A DNA stretch of 64,000 bases from Streptomyces canus (GTDB lineage: Bacteria; Actinomycetota; Actinomycetes; Streptomycetales; Streptomycetaceae), in NCBI RefSeq assembly GCF_030816965.1, contig NZ_JAUSYQ010000002.1, forward strand, positions 8,546,001 through 8,610,000, read 5' to 3'. How positions within the stretch are numbered: position 1 is the first letter of the stretch; each line of letters begins with the position of its first letter. Shown here piece after piece: positions 55,425-64,000 of the stretch. The notes beneath the pieces were generated by a model that was not told the origin of the DNA, did not search any database, and worked only from the letters and a program-made list of their open reading frames with translations. A program made the position numbers and the translations under genes.

Positions 55425-56034
55425 ACACGCTGGGTGGTCGTCGGAGTCGGATTGAGCCACTCAGCGTGAGGGCGGCCGGGGCGGATGCCCCGGCCGTGAA
55501 GCGCACGCAGGGGGCGCCGTCGTCTGTACCGTCTGCGAGCTGCTGCGCCGCAACGAGGATGACCTCACCCACGGCCAATACACCCTGGCGAAAGACGAGT
55601 TGACGCAGACGGGACTTACGGATGGCAGATCTGAACCGGCTGGCGGGCCAAGGAACCGCTGCGTGACCTGCTCCACCTCGCTGTCACGCACACTCGCACT
55701 CATCCAGACCGCTCCGCGATCTCCGTCACCCACCACCGCTTGCACGCTCACGTCACCGACCGCGCCCACCTGCCCGGACTCGGCACCCTCGCCGAGACCG
55801 TGACCAGTGGCGGGAACGGCACCGAGGTGTGCCTCACTCCTGACGTCACCAGCGCCGCCGGTGCAGGGAACAACGGCGTGATCAAGCTCGGAGGGCGTAA
55901 TGCGTTCGGCTTCCACAACCGCGAGAACCAGCACCTGCGGTCACGTTGTGCAACCACTCGTGCGAGCTCCCCGCCGCCTCAGCCACCACAAAATTTGAAA
56001 ACCCGCGAAATGAATACGAAGAAGTGACTTTTTT
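55425..56034. other. Spacer with transposase-like scraps upstream of the giant gene
   Basis: About 55500-55640 and 55660-55990 look like former coding sequence of GC-rich type. The last part reads RNAFGFHNRENQHLRSRCAT, resembling C-terminal tails of DDE transposases that end in (K)RxxFGFRNxxNxxLR, but the family cannot be named. No intact ORF is supported. The giant gene's start is at the right edge. Confidence 0.4.
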
Positions 56035-59000
56035 ATGGCGATCAAGGCCTCTCCGTTGGTGAACAACATGCTTTTCGTTCTCATTGGTGAGCGTTTGTTG
56101 CAGGCGAATGAGGATCTGGCTGGTGCCAGTCATGTGTCGTACCGGCGGTTGGCGAGGAATCTGGATGAGTTGTCCGATCTCATCGAGCAGTCTGTTGCGG
56201 GTGCTGCGAGGTCGTTGCCGGCTCAGGTCGGGCAGGATTATGTCCGTGCGATGGGTACGTTCGTGGACGGCGGGGGGACTGGTTACCTGAGGAAGTTCTC
56301 GGCGGATCTGGACGGAATTGCCGATGACCGGGTGAGGGCTTCGTATCAGATCCTGGAGTCCAAGTGGCAGATCATTGCTGAGGTGATCCGGCTTCTGATC
56401 GAGTTGGCTGTTGCCTTTGCGTTGTCCATGTTCAGTGGTGGGGCGGCTTTGGGTCGGGCGGCTGTGGCAAGGGCCCGTAGTCGTGCTGCGATCTTGGTGA
56501 TTATGGCTGCGCTTCAGCGGCATGCGCTGCCGGCGGTGAGTGAGGCGTTCGAGGAGGCTTTCGAGACGTTCGCGGTGCGTCTGGGCATGATCGCTTTCAC
56601 GTCTGGCGCGTTGAGTCCGAAGGGTTTCGACTGGAAGCAGATCGCGCAGGACGGGCTGATCGGCGGGATCATGGGGGCTGTCCACCACCCTCTGGCTGGT
56701 TTGTTGCAGGGCGCCACTGACGCGGCGAAGAAGGCTTTCAAGCGCGGGGCGCCGGTGAAGGATTTCGCCGGTGATGTTGTTGCGAAGACCGTTGCCAGGA
56801 CGGAGGCGGCCGGTGTCAAACGGTTGCCTGGTGGTGGGGATGGTGTGGGGTTGGAGGGGCATGCGCATGCGCATGCGCATCCGGGAGTGGCGAGCAGTTC
56901 TCTTGCCGAGGGCGGTTCGGAGGCGTTGGCGGAGTTCGTGGGAAATGGGCTTTTCTATGGTGGGTGGTCCACTTCCTGGTCGACGTTCACCGGCGCGTCC
57001 CTCAGCGGTGTGAGCTCGCATGGGCTGCACTCGGGTGCGGTGGCGTCGGGTACGTGGATCAACAGCAATTTCGTGGTCAAGACCCCGCCTGTCATGGATG
57101 GTGTGATGAACACCGGGGTGGGTCCGGAGTTCGCGGAGGGGCAGGACGGCCGTGGTGCGGCTGGTGGTTTCGTGGGTGGTGTCCACGATGGCGGGGTTGG
57201 TGATGGTGGGGCCGGTTCGGAGTCGCTGACGGGGACTGTGTCCGTGGGTGTTTCGGGCATGGGGCGTTCTGAAGCGGGAGTTGGTCCGGGCGAAGTTTTG
57301 GAGCAGCGGATCGCTGGTGCTGCTTTCCCGGTTCCTGTGGTGGGCGGGCCCGGTGTGCGGGGGGCTGTTATGGGGCCTGTTGAGGGGGCGGCATCGCGTT
57401 CTGGTAGCGGTGAGGGTTTGTCGGGTGTGGCTGGTGTGGGTTCGGCGAGTGGTGTGGCGGATGCCGGTAGTGGGCAGGCGCGTGCTGTTGCCGGGCGGGG
57501 TGAGGGCGTTGTTGAGGGTGCGGGCCCTGGTGTGGTGGGGGCTGAGGGCGCGGGTGACGGTGTTGCCGCGGGTGTGGTGGGGGTTCCGGCTGCTGGGGGT
57601 CTTCCGGTAACGGCTGCCGGGCCTGTTGCGGGGGCTGCGGTGTCTGGTGCCGGTGTGGTCCGGGCTGAGGTGCCGCGCTCTGGTGCGGTCGTTTCGCAGG
57701 CTGCGCCCGCGGTTGGTCCCGCGTCCGTGTCAGGGCTGGTGGGGACCGCTTCTGGGGATCCGGCTGTGGGTGAGGGCCGTGCGTACGACGGTGATGGTGT
57801 CGTTGTCGGTGAGTCGGCGGAGGGTCCTGCGGGGACGGTGGCGGGGGCCCCGGCGGCTTTTGTGACGTCCGCGGAGGCGGTTTCTGGCTTTGTGGGTGCG
57901 GTGGAGCAGTCCACGGGCGGGGCGGGGCCCGTGGGTGTCGCTGGTGGGGGCCGGCCTGGGGCGCGGCTCGATGGTTCGGGGGCCGGTGGTGGCACTGCCG
58001 TGCCTGCTGATTCTTCCGGTCGGTCGGTCCGGGGCGAGGCCGCTGCGGTCGCGCCCGCGGTTGTGGAATCTGCCGTGGATTCTGCGGTGGATTCTGCGGT
58101 GGTGCCTGGGGGCCCGGGGAGTGCGGGTGGGCGGTTGCCGGGTGTGCCGTTTGCTGCGGGGGAGGTGAGGAGTGAGCGGTGGAGTCCGTTCGGTGCCGGT
58201 GGTGTGGGGTCGCAGGCGTTCGAGTTCACCCCGGCCGGTCCTGGGATGCGTAAGGTGGAGCGGGTTTTCGACGGTGAGCGCGTCGAGTTCGACGCACCGT
58301 GGGAGGTGCGGCAGCCTGCCGCTTCGGGGGAGCGGGACCAGGTCGGGTATGCGTGGGCCTGGCATCGTGGGGAGACGCTGGGGCAGGACACGATCCGGCT
58401 GACGCGGCGGGTGCATGTGGTGGCGCTGGAGGGCGTGGGCGCGGAGCAGGTCACGGCGTACCAAGATGGGGTGTCGCGGGGGTTGGAGGAAGTGGTCAAC
58501 GGCCGTGAACCCCGGCTTCCCGTCCTGCAGCACGACGAGGTCACCGGCCCGCGACGGCCCGATCCGCTGCTGCGGCTGAGGGTGGAGTGGGTCGACTCCC
58601 CCGAGCAGGCGGACACCGTGGTGCAGCTCCATGGCGGCTCGCCGGACCAGGGCCAGATGCGGCAGCGGAACTGGTACATCGGTGCGGGTCCTGCCGGCGC
58701 CGTCCACGAACTCTTCCATGGCTACGGTCCGCTGGACGACGAGTCCGACGATCGGGTGCTGCTCACTCCGGTCACCCGGGCCGAGCAGGAGCTCGGCCCG
58801 GATGAGTACAGTGCGATGGCCGATCCCCGTAAGGCCGCGGGTAAGCGGATCGTCCTGACGTCCGACCATCTCCGGCAGATCGCCGCTGTCCTCACTCCCT
58901 ACCTCGGCCGTGTGGCGCCCGGTGAGTATCTTCGTAAGGCGGGTTTGTTCGGCGACGAGTCACGCGCCGCCGATGTGGACCCGGCCATGGACCACCGCGC

Positions 59001-62000
59001 GGAACCCGCGGGACAGGCGCAGGACGAGGCCGGGGACGGAGCCGGGGACGGGTGGCACGAGGCAGCGGACTTCGCCCAGTCCGTGGGACTGGACGGGATG
59101 CTCGACGAGGCTTCGGCGGGCGAGGAGGAAACGGACGGACAGCCTCCGGCCAAGAAACAGCGGCGGGACGATGCGGACGGCGAGCGGTCCGGCGAGCAGG
59201 AGTTCGGCGAGCACGAGGTGAACCTCTCGGCAGCGGAGTTCGGGCTGCCTTCCAGCCCGGATTCCCGGGCGGTGTCGCCCAGCGAGCGGTCCGGCGAGCA
59301 GGAGTTCGGCGAGCACGAGGTGGACCCCTGGGCAGCGGAGTTCGGGCTGCCTTCCAGCCCGGATTCCCGGGCGGTGTCGCCCAGCGAGCGGTCCGGCATG
59401 GCCGAGGAGGAGTGGGCGAACGGGTGGGGCTGGTCGGGCTTGTCGCCTTCGGGGACGGAGGACGGGGCGGTGGACCGGGAGCCCGCGGCCGAGGGAGCCG
59501 GGGGGCCGAGGTCGGTGTCCGGCGCTGCCGGTGGCGCCGCCGGGGTTCTCGGCAAGCGGCTGCGATCGCTGGATGAGCCGGACCAGATCGGCGAGTTCGT
59601 GCGTGGGCTGGACTTGGCCGAGGTGGAGTCCGGGTGGGACTCCGGCGTGGAGCGGGAGGGGTCGCAGGCTGAGTGGTCCGGCGTGGATGGGGCTGCTTTG
59701 GCCGCCGGTGCCGTCGATGGCTTGAGGGGGCCGGAGTTCGGTGGTGGCCGGGCAGAGCCCGGATCTGGGTGGGATGACGGTGTCCGCGGCCAGGACGCGG
59801 GGGTGAGTGGCGCCGGTGTGGAGTCCGGGGACGGGGCCCTGCCGAACCTGGCGGAGTTGCTGCCGGAGCCTGCCAGCGAGGCGGAGCCGGCGAGGCCTGA
59901 CCTCGACGTCCCGCACTTGCTGAATAGTGCCGCGGGCGCCGAGCACCGCGACGCCGAGTCCCGCGCGGTTAGCGGGCCGGCGGAGCAGAAGGGCCTGCGG
60001 GAGCGCCTGGCCTCCCTGCAGAAGGATCTGGGGTTGTCCGACAGTGCCATGTCCCAGGCCCTCGGGGCCAACAGGGAGAGGGTGTGGGCCTGGAAGAATA
60101 AGAAGATTGTTATCGGAGACGTGTTCGCCAGCCGGATCAACGGGATGCACGCGCTGGTGGCGAAGGCGAAGGAGAAGGGGCTGCCTGGGTTCGACCGCAA
60201 GGCGTTCCTCGCGGCGTGGCAGGCGCGGCCGGAGAACCGTGCGCGGGTGGGCGGTCGTGGCATGCTGTGGTCCGGACCGGATGACGCTGCCGCGGACCGG
60301 GCCAGCGAGATCCCGTCCTACAAGATCCTTCTGAGGCTCCTGCAGCGCACGCTGGGCGGTCGCGGGTACGATCCCGTGGCCGCGAAGCTCAGCGCCGGAG
60401 GGAAGCGCGTCGATGCGGCGGTGGTGCGTGACTGGGCAGGGGTCAGGGCAAAGGTCAGGGTAAAGGTCAGGGTGACCCCGGACCTGGAATGGATCGACCG
60501 GATCCGCGAAGTGGCCATCGAAGAGGTCGGCTCCGACAAGCTCGAGGATTACCAGAAGACCCTGAGGCAGCTGGAAGACCTGTCGCATGCGCTGGGGTCG
60601 GACGCGGAGGCGGACAAGCTGCTCGACTTCCCCAAGCTGAAGGTGTCCCGCTTGCTGCGAGGCTATTACCTGGTGGATGAAGAGCTTGCCGCCAGGATCG
60701 ACGCGGAGTTCGGGCGGCGGTTGCCGGTCGAGGCGCGCGGGGAAGCCCCGGCGGGAGCCGAGGGAGCCGGGGGAGCCGGGGGAGCCGGGGGGCCGAGGTC
60801 GGTGTCCGGCGCTGCCGGCGGCGCCGCGGGGGTTCTCGGCAAGCGGCGGCGATCGCCGGATGAGCCGGACCAGATCGATGAGGTCGCGCATGGGCTGGAG
60901 TGGGTCGAAGACTCCGGCGTGGAGCGGGCGGGGTCGCCGGCTGAGCGGTCCGGCGTGGATGGGGCCGGGGCGGTGGAGCGGGAGCCCGCGGCTTTGCCGT
61001 CCCGCGACGGAGCGTTGGCTGAGCAGCAGTTGTCGGAGAATCGGTTCGACGGGCCGTTTCTCAGCGAATCGGACGGCGCGTTGGACGGGGATGGCCTGGC
61101 GAGGCCCGTGGCGGCCGATCCCGCCGCCGACGGCACCCGGTTTGTCGACGCCGGTGTGGAGTCCGGGGACGGGGCCGTGCCGAACCTGGCGGAGCTGCTG
61201 CCGGAGCCTGCCAGCGAGGCGGAGCCGGCGAGGCCTGACCTCGACGTCCCGCACATGCTGATCCGTGCCGCGGTCGCCGAGCACCGCGACGCCGAGCCCC
61301 GCGCGGTTAGCGGGCCGGCGGAGCAGAAGCGCCTGCGGGAGCGCCTGGCCTCCCTGCAGAAGGATCTGGGGTTGTCCGACAGTGCCATGTCCCAGGCCCT
61401 CGGGGCCAACAGGGGGAGGGTGTGGTTCTGGAAGAATAAGGAAATTGCTATCAACCCCGAGTACACCCGCCGGATCAACGAGATGCACGCGCTGGTGGCG
61501 AAGGCGAAGGAGAAGGGGCTGTCTGGGCTCGACCTCAAGGCGCACCTCAAGGCGCACCTCAGGGAGTGGAAGGTGCGGCCGGAGAACCGTGCGTCGGTGG
61601 GCCCGGGTGGCACGGTGCGGTCCGGATCGGATGACACTGCCGCGGGCGCGCCGGTGGGCCCGGGTGGCACGGTGCGGTCCGGACCGGATGACGCTGCCGC
61701 GGGCCGGGCCAGCGAGATCCTGTCCTACAAGATCCTCCTGAAGCTCCTGCATCGCAAGCTGGGCGGTTACGGGTACGGGGACGTGGCCGCGAGGCTCAGT
61801 GCCGGAGGGGAGCGCTTCGATGCGGCGTTGGTGGGTGGCTGGACAAAGGTCAAGGTAAAGGACGAGGTAGAGGAGGGGGTGACCCCGGACCTAGAACAGA
61901 TCAGCCGGATCCGCGCTGTGGCCGTCGAAGTGGTCGGGTCCGACAAGCTCGAGGCTTACCAGAAGACCCTGACCCAGCTGAATGCCCTGACGCGTGAGCT

Positions 62001-64000
62001 GGGGAAGCACGCGCGGGTGGCCACGCTGCTCGGCGTCAGCGGGCGGGCGGTGTACTCCTGGCTGCGAGGCACTCACCTGGTGGATGGGAAGCTTGCCGAC
62101 AGGATCGACGCGGAGTTCGGGCGGTTGCTGTTTGCTGCGGGGGAGGTGAGGAGTGAGCGGTGGAGTCCGTTCGGTGCCGGTGGTGTGGGGTCGCAGGCGT
62201 TTGAGTTCGCCCCGGTCGGTCCTGGGATGCGTAAGGTGGAGCGGGTTTTCGACGGTGAGCTCGTCGAGTTCGACGCACCGTGGGAGGTGCGGCGGCCTGA
62301 CGCTTCGGGGGAGCGGATCGGGGTCGGGTATGCGTGGGCCTGGCATCGTGGGGAGACGCTGGGGCAGGACACGATCCGGCTGACGCGGCGGGTGCATGTG
62401 GTGGCGCTGGAGGGCGTGGGCGCGGAGCAGGTCACGGCGTTGCAAGGTGAGGTGTCGCGGGGGTTGGAGGAGGTGGTCAACGGCCGTGAACCCCGGCTTC
62501 CCGTCCTGCAGCACGACGAGGTCACCGGCCCGAGACTGCCCGATCCGCTGCTGCGGCTGGGGGTGGAGTGGGTCGACTCCCCCGAGCAGGCGGACACCGT
62601 GGTGCAGCTCCATGGCGGCTCGCCGGACCAGGGCCAGATGCGGCAGCGGAACTGGTACATCGGTGCGGGTCCTGCCGGCGCCGTCCACGAACTCTTCCAT
62701 GGCTACGGTCCGCTGGACGACGAGTCCGACGATCGGGTGCTGCTCACTCCGGTCACCCGGGCCGAGCAGGAGCTCGGCCCGGATGAGTACAGTGCGATGG
62801 CCGATCCCCGTAAGGCCGCGGGTAAGCGGATCGTCCTGACGTCCGACCATCTCCGGCAGATCGCCGCTGTCCTCACTCCCTACCTCGGCCGTGTGGCGCC
62901 CGGTGAGTATCTTCGTAAGGCGGGTTTGTTCGGCGACGAGTCACGCGCCGCCGATGTGGACCCGGCCATGGACCACAGCGCGGAACCCGCGGGACAGGCG
63001 CAGGACGAGGCCGGGGACGGAGACTGGGGCGGGTTGCTCGGGGCAGCGGACTTCGCCCGGTCCGTGGGACTGGACGGGCTGTTCGACGAGGCTTCGGCGG
63101 GCGAGGAGGAAACGGACGGACAGCCTCCGGCCAAGAAACAGCGGCGGGACGATGCGGACGGCGAGCGGTCCGGCGAGCACGTCGACTGGCTGCCGGGGGT
63201 TCGCCACTCTCCGACCCGCATGGATCTTTCCCTCCTTGACCCGGACGATCGCTCCTATGTGGTAGCCGGCATCGTCGGCGAACGGCTGTTCCGTTTCTCC
63301 GGCGAGTCGGAGATTCCGGAGCTGGTCTTTTGGAACGGATTCCAGTCCGGTGGCGCCGACGTGGCCCCCCGTCTGCTGGACTGGGTGGATCTGCTGGGCT
63401 GGGTGGAGGGGGGCGGATCCGCGCCTTTCGTCTCGACCACCCGGAATCCCCGCGGCGCCGATCGCTACCGCTACGAGATCGATCCGGCCTGGAACGCCGA
63501 ATCCGTCGGTGTCGATGTCGGAGCCACGCTCCGCAGGCAGCAGCAGGCCGGCCTCATCCCGGACACGTGGGCCCACCCCCGGCCCGAGGAACAAGAGGTG
63601 GTCTTCCTCGGCTCCATCGCCCCGGAGGCCGTCCGCAGCGTCTACGACCAGGTCGGAGATCGTACGGGTTTCTGGGATCCGACGCGCGGGCGCGTCGTCT
63701 GGCTGGCGGGGGATCGCCACTCTCCGACCTCCATGGATCTTTCCCTCCTTGACCCGGACGATCGCTCCTATGTGGTAGCCGGCATCGTCGGCGAACGGCT
63801 GTTCCGTTTCTCCGGCGAGTCGGAGATTCCGGAGCTGGTCTTTTGGAACGGATTCCAGTCCGGTGGCGCCGACGTGGCCCCCCGTCTGCTGGACTGGGTG
63901 GATCTGCTGGGCTGGGTGGAGGGGGGCGGATCCGCGCCTTTCGTCTCGACCACCCGGAATCCCCGCGGCGCCGATCGCTACCGCTACGAGATCGATCCGG
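56035..64000 (+). CDS. Giant polymorphic-toxin-like T7SS substrate (truncated by the window end)
   Basis: ATG 56035 opens a frame without any stop to the last base, over 2650 codons. Residues 1-330 are a helical T7SS-toxin type N-terminus (ASPLVNNMLFVLIGERLLQA, VARARSRAAILVIMAALQRH) with a GHAHAHAHPG histidine run. Residues 330-700 are Gly/Val/Ala-rich and disordered. Residues 705-1050 and 2032-2380 are two copies of a module with the metzincin-type zinc motif AVHELFHGYGPLDDE. Between them are two related segments with helix-turn-helix-like cores (LGLSDSAMSQALGANRERVW and LGLSDSAMSQALGANRGRVW) and others ending LLRGYYLVDEELAARIDAEF. Basic patches PPAKKQRR (twice) and GKR(L/R)RS (twice) occur. 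The end holds tandem ADP-ribosyltransferase-like domains (LFRFSGES...FVSTTR...EEQEVVFLGSI). The upstream ribosome binding site is weak. An immunity gene would be expected downstream, outside the window. Confidence 0.8.
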   Translation, partial: MAIKASPLVNNMLFVLIGERLLQANEDLAGASHVSYRRLARNLDELSDLIEQSVAGAARSLPAQVGQDYVRAMGTFVDGGGTGYLRKFSADLDGIADDRVRASYQILESKWQIIAEVIRLLIELAVAFALSMFSGGAALGRAAVARARSRAAILVIMAALQRHALPAVSEAFEEAFETFAVRLGMIAFTSGALSPKGFDWKQIAQDGLIGGIMGAVHHPLAGLLQGATDAAKKAFKRGAPVKDFAGDVVAKTVARTEAAGVKRLPGGGDGVGLEGHAHAHAHPGVASSSLAEGGSEALAEFVGNGLFYGGWSTSWSTFTGASLSGVSSHGLHSGAVASGTWINSNFVVKTPPVMDGVMNTGVGPEFAEGQDGRGAAGGFVGGVHDGGVGDGGAGSESLTGTVSVGVSGMGRSEAGVGPGEVLEQRIAGAAFPVPVVGGPGVRGAVMGPVEGAASRSGSGEGLSGVAGVGSASGVADAGSGQARAVAGRGEGVVEGAGPGVVGAEGAGDGVAAGVVGVPAAGGLPVTAAGPVAGAAVSGAGVVRAEVPRSGAVVSQAAPAVGPASVSGLVGTASGDPAVGEGRAYDGDGVVVGESAEGPAGTVAGAPAAFVTSAEAVSGFVGAVEQSTGGAGPVGVAGGGRPGARLDGSGAGGGTAVPADSSGRSVRGEAAAVAPAVVESAVDSAVDSAVVPGGPGSAGGRLPGVPFAAGEVRSERWSPFGAGGVGSQAFEFTPAGPGMRKVERVFDGERVEFDAPWEVRQPAASGERDQVGYAWAWHRGETLGQDTIRLTRRVHVVALEGVGAEQVTAYQDGVSRGLEEVVNGREPRLPVLQHDEVTGPRRPDPLLRLRVEWVDSPEQADTVVQLHGGSPDQGQMRQRNWYIGAGPAGAVHELFHGYGPLDDESDDRVLLTPVTRAEQELGPDEYSAMADPRKAAGKRIVLTSDHLRQIAAVLTPYLGRVAPGEYLRKAGLFGDESRAADVDPAMDHRAEPAGQAQDEAGDGAGDGWHEAADFAQSVGLDGMLDEASAGEEETDGQPPAKKQRRDDADGERSGEQEFGEHEVNLSAAEFGLPSSPDSRAVSPSERSGEQEFGEHEVDPWAAEFGLPSSPDSRAVSPSERSGMAEEEWANGWGWSGLSPSGTEDGAVDREPAAEGAGGPRSVSGAAGGAAGVLGKRLRSLDEPDQIGEFVRGLDLAEVESGWDSGVEREGSQAEWSGVDGAALAAGAVDGLRGPEFGGGRAEPGSGWDDGVRGQDAGVSGAGVESGDGALPNLAELLPEPASEAEPARPDLDVPHLLNSAAGAEHRDAESRAVSGPAEQKGLRERLASLQKDLGLSDSAMSQALGANRERVWAWKNKKIVIGDVFASRINGMHALVAKAKEKGLPGFDRKAFLAAWQARPENRARVGGRGMLWSGPDDAAADRASEIPSYKILLRLLQRTLGGRGYDPVAAKLSAGGKRVDAAVVRDWAGVRAKVRVKVRVTPDLEWIDRIREVAIEEVGSDKLEDYQKTLRQLEDLSHALGSDAEADKLLDFPKLKVSRLLRGYYLVDEELAARIDAEFGRRLPVEARGEAPAGAEGAGGAGGAGGPRSVSGAAGGAAGVLGKRRRSPDEPDQIDEVAHGLEWVEDSGVERAGSPAERSGVDGAGAVEREPAALPSRDGALAEQQLSENRFDGPFLSESDGALDGDGLARPVAADPAADGTRFVDAGVESGDGAVPNLAELLPEPASEAEPARPDLDVPHMLIRAAVAEHRDAEPRAVSGPAEQKRLRERLASLQKDLGLSDSAMSQALGANRGRVWFWKNKEIAINPEYTRRINEMHALVAKAKEKGLSGLDLKAHLKAHLREWKVRPENRASVGPGGTVRSGSDDTAAGAPVGPGGTVRSGPDDAAAGRASEILSYKILLKLLHRKLGGYGYGDVAARLSAGGERFDAALVGGWTKVKVKDEVEEGVTPDLEQISRIRAVAVEVVGSDKLEAYQKTLTQLNALTRELGKHARVATLLGVSGRAVYSWLRGTHLVDGKLADRIDAEFGRLLFAAGEVRSERWSPFGAGGVGSQAFEFAPVGPGMRKVERVFDGELVEFDAPWEVRRPDASGERIGVGYAWAWHRGETLGQDTIRLTRRVHVVALEGVGAEQVTALQGEVSRGLEEVVNGREPRLPVLQHDEVTGPRLPDPLLRLGVEWVDSPEQADTVVQLHGGSPDQGQMRQRNWYIGAGPAGAVHELFHGYGPLDDESDDRVLLTPVTRAEQELGPDEYSAMADPRKAAGKRIVLTSDHLRQIAAVLTPYLGRVAPGEYLRKAGLFGDESRAADVDPAMDHSAEPAGQAQDEAGDGDWGGLLGAADFARSVGLDGLFDEASAGEEETDGQPPAKKQRRDDADGERSGEHVDWLPGVRHSPTRMDLSLLDPDDRSYVVAGIVGERLFRFSGESEIPELVFWNGFQSGGADVAPRLLDWVDLLGWVEGGGSAPFVSTTRNPRGADRYRYEIDPAWNAESVGVDVGATLRRQQQAGLIPDTWAHPRPEEQEVVFLGSIAPEAVRSVYDQVGDRTGFWDPTRGRVVWLAGDRHSPTSMDLSLLDPDDRSYVVAGIVGERLFRFSGESEIPELVFWNGFQSGGADVAPRLLDWVDLLGWVEGGGSAPFVSTTRNPRGADRYRYEIDP
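58150..59179 (+). repeat. Metzincin module, copy A (repeated at 62131)
   Basis: Starting TTTGCTGCGGGGGAGGTGAG, this about 1-kb segment recurs at 62131 with few differences, 3981 bp later, in the same frame. It encodes the predicted zinc site HELFHGYG at 58705-58728 and the PPAKKQRR patch at 59143. Confidence 0.95.
59180..59395 (+). repeat. 102-bp tandem repeat within the giant gene
   Basis: The unit beginning CGAGCGGTCCGGCGAGCAGG starts at 59181 and again at 59283, followed by a partial third copy at 59385. It encodes 34 residues with SGEQEFGEHEV and FGLPSSPDSRAVSP. It is a short disordered linker repeat. Confidence 0.9.
59995..60190 (+). repeat. Helix-turn-helix-like segment, copy A (repeated at 61333)
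   Basis: It encodes LRERLASLQKDLGLSDSAMS and QALGANRERVWAWKNKK, the spacing of a Cro/C1-type helix-turn-helix. A closely similar copy is at 61333-61515, 1338 bp (446 codons) later, with changes near the recognition helix (RVWFWKNKEIAI). Confidence 0.65.
62131..63160 (+). repeat. Metzincin module, copy B
   Basis: Nearly identical to 58150-59179. The zinc motif is at 62686-62709 and the basic patch at 63124. After it the sequence differs: copy B leads to the ADP-ribosyltransferase-like repeats, while copy A leads to the linker and HTH-like parts. Confidence 0.95.
63199..64000 (+). repeat. Tandem 513-bp repeat encoding ADP-ribosyltransferase-like domains
   Basis: A 513-bp unit starting just before ATGGATCTTTCCC (63220 and 63733) is repeated at least twice; the second copy is cut by the window end. 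The two copies are almost identical at the DNA level. Each encodes 171 aa with the R (LFRFSGES), STT (FVSTTRN) and ExE (EEQEVVF) motifs. Confidence 0.9.

Noticed and set aside
56860..56890. A tRNA- or hairpin-like structure at the alternating GCATGCGCAT run
   Set aside because: It is a coding run for alternating His and Ala within the giant gene and shows no tRNA arms. No tRNA or rRNA gene was recognised in the window.
58960..61752. A 930-aa minus-strand frame opposite the giant gene
   Set aside because: It is a shadow produced by third-position GC bias and the repeats of the plus-strand gene. It has no ribosome binding site and a biased composition.

Overview
The window is very GC-rich. Its codon use, its GTG starts and the families present (type VII secretion, GH64/GH55 secreted glucanases, streptomycete IS elements, AAWKG and WXG100 proteins) point to an actinomycete, most likely a Streptomyces. 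It reads as an accessory or chromosome-arm region: a few intact metabolic genes sit in a dense graveyard of insertion sequences and group II introns, followed by a type VII secretion system (T7SS) locus that ends in a giant toxin-like gene running off the right edge.

Layout. 1-0.9 kb: end of an APC amino acid permease and its terminator. 0.9-14.4 kb: layered mobile elements. These are an IS1380 remnant, an IS5-type element, an IS630 transposase gene split by two tandem group II introns that each carry a maturase/RT, a small orphan gene, and an IS982 gene invaded by an IS427-like IS and by an IS256 that was itself invaded by an ISAzo13 element. All three insertions in that last stack can be undone on paper from their target duplications. 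14.4-20 kb: a DUF1203 gene, a group II intron remnant joined to the tail of a molybdopterin oxidoreductase gene, a GH64 beta-1,3-glucanase, a lipoprotein and a GH55-like beta-helix enzyme. Both glycosidase genes have LacI/CebR-like GAGCGCTC palindromes upstream. 20.3-27.4 kb: IS110, IS3, IS4, IS1182 and IS6 elements, mostly broken, plus two further group II intron fragments. 27.6-29.6 kb: a compact sulfur-transport-like operon (Cys-rich protein, two YeeE/YedE half-transporters, small Cys-rich protein).

30.2-63.9 kb is the T7SS locus. It starts with a beta-helix/double AAA+ EccA-like gene that carries a one-base frameshift, then mycosin MycP. An IS21 remnant hosting a Tn554-like tyrosine-recombinase transposon and a Tn3 transposase scrap separate these from eccC (minus strand). 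Divergent eccD-eccB, two WXG100 genes, a small substrate-like gene, a 1234-aa AAWKG protein with 110-aa tandem repeats, a YbaB-like protein and a third WXG100 gene follow. Pieces of eccB and the esx genes have been duplicated and are decaying.

From 56035 an uninterrupted frame of more than 2650 codons encodes a giant polymorphic-toxin-like protein. It has a T7SS-type helical N-terminus, two copies of a metzincin-like HExxHxxGxxD module, repeated helix-turn-helix-like modules, basic KKQRR/GKRRRS patches, and tandem copies of a scabin/pierisin-like ADP-ribosyltransferase domain at the truncated end. The likely working model, which is inference, is that EccB/C/D, MycP and the EccA-like ATPase export the WXG100 proteins, the AAWKG protein and the giant toxin. 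The frameshift in eccA and the mobile-element wedge leave open whether the system is active.
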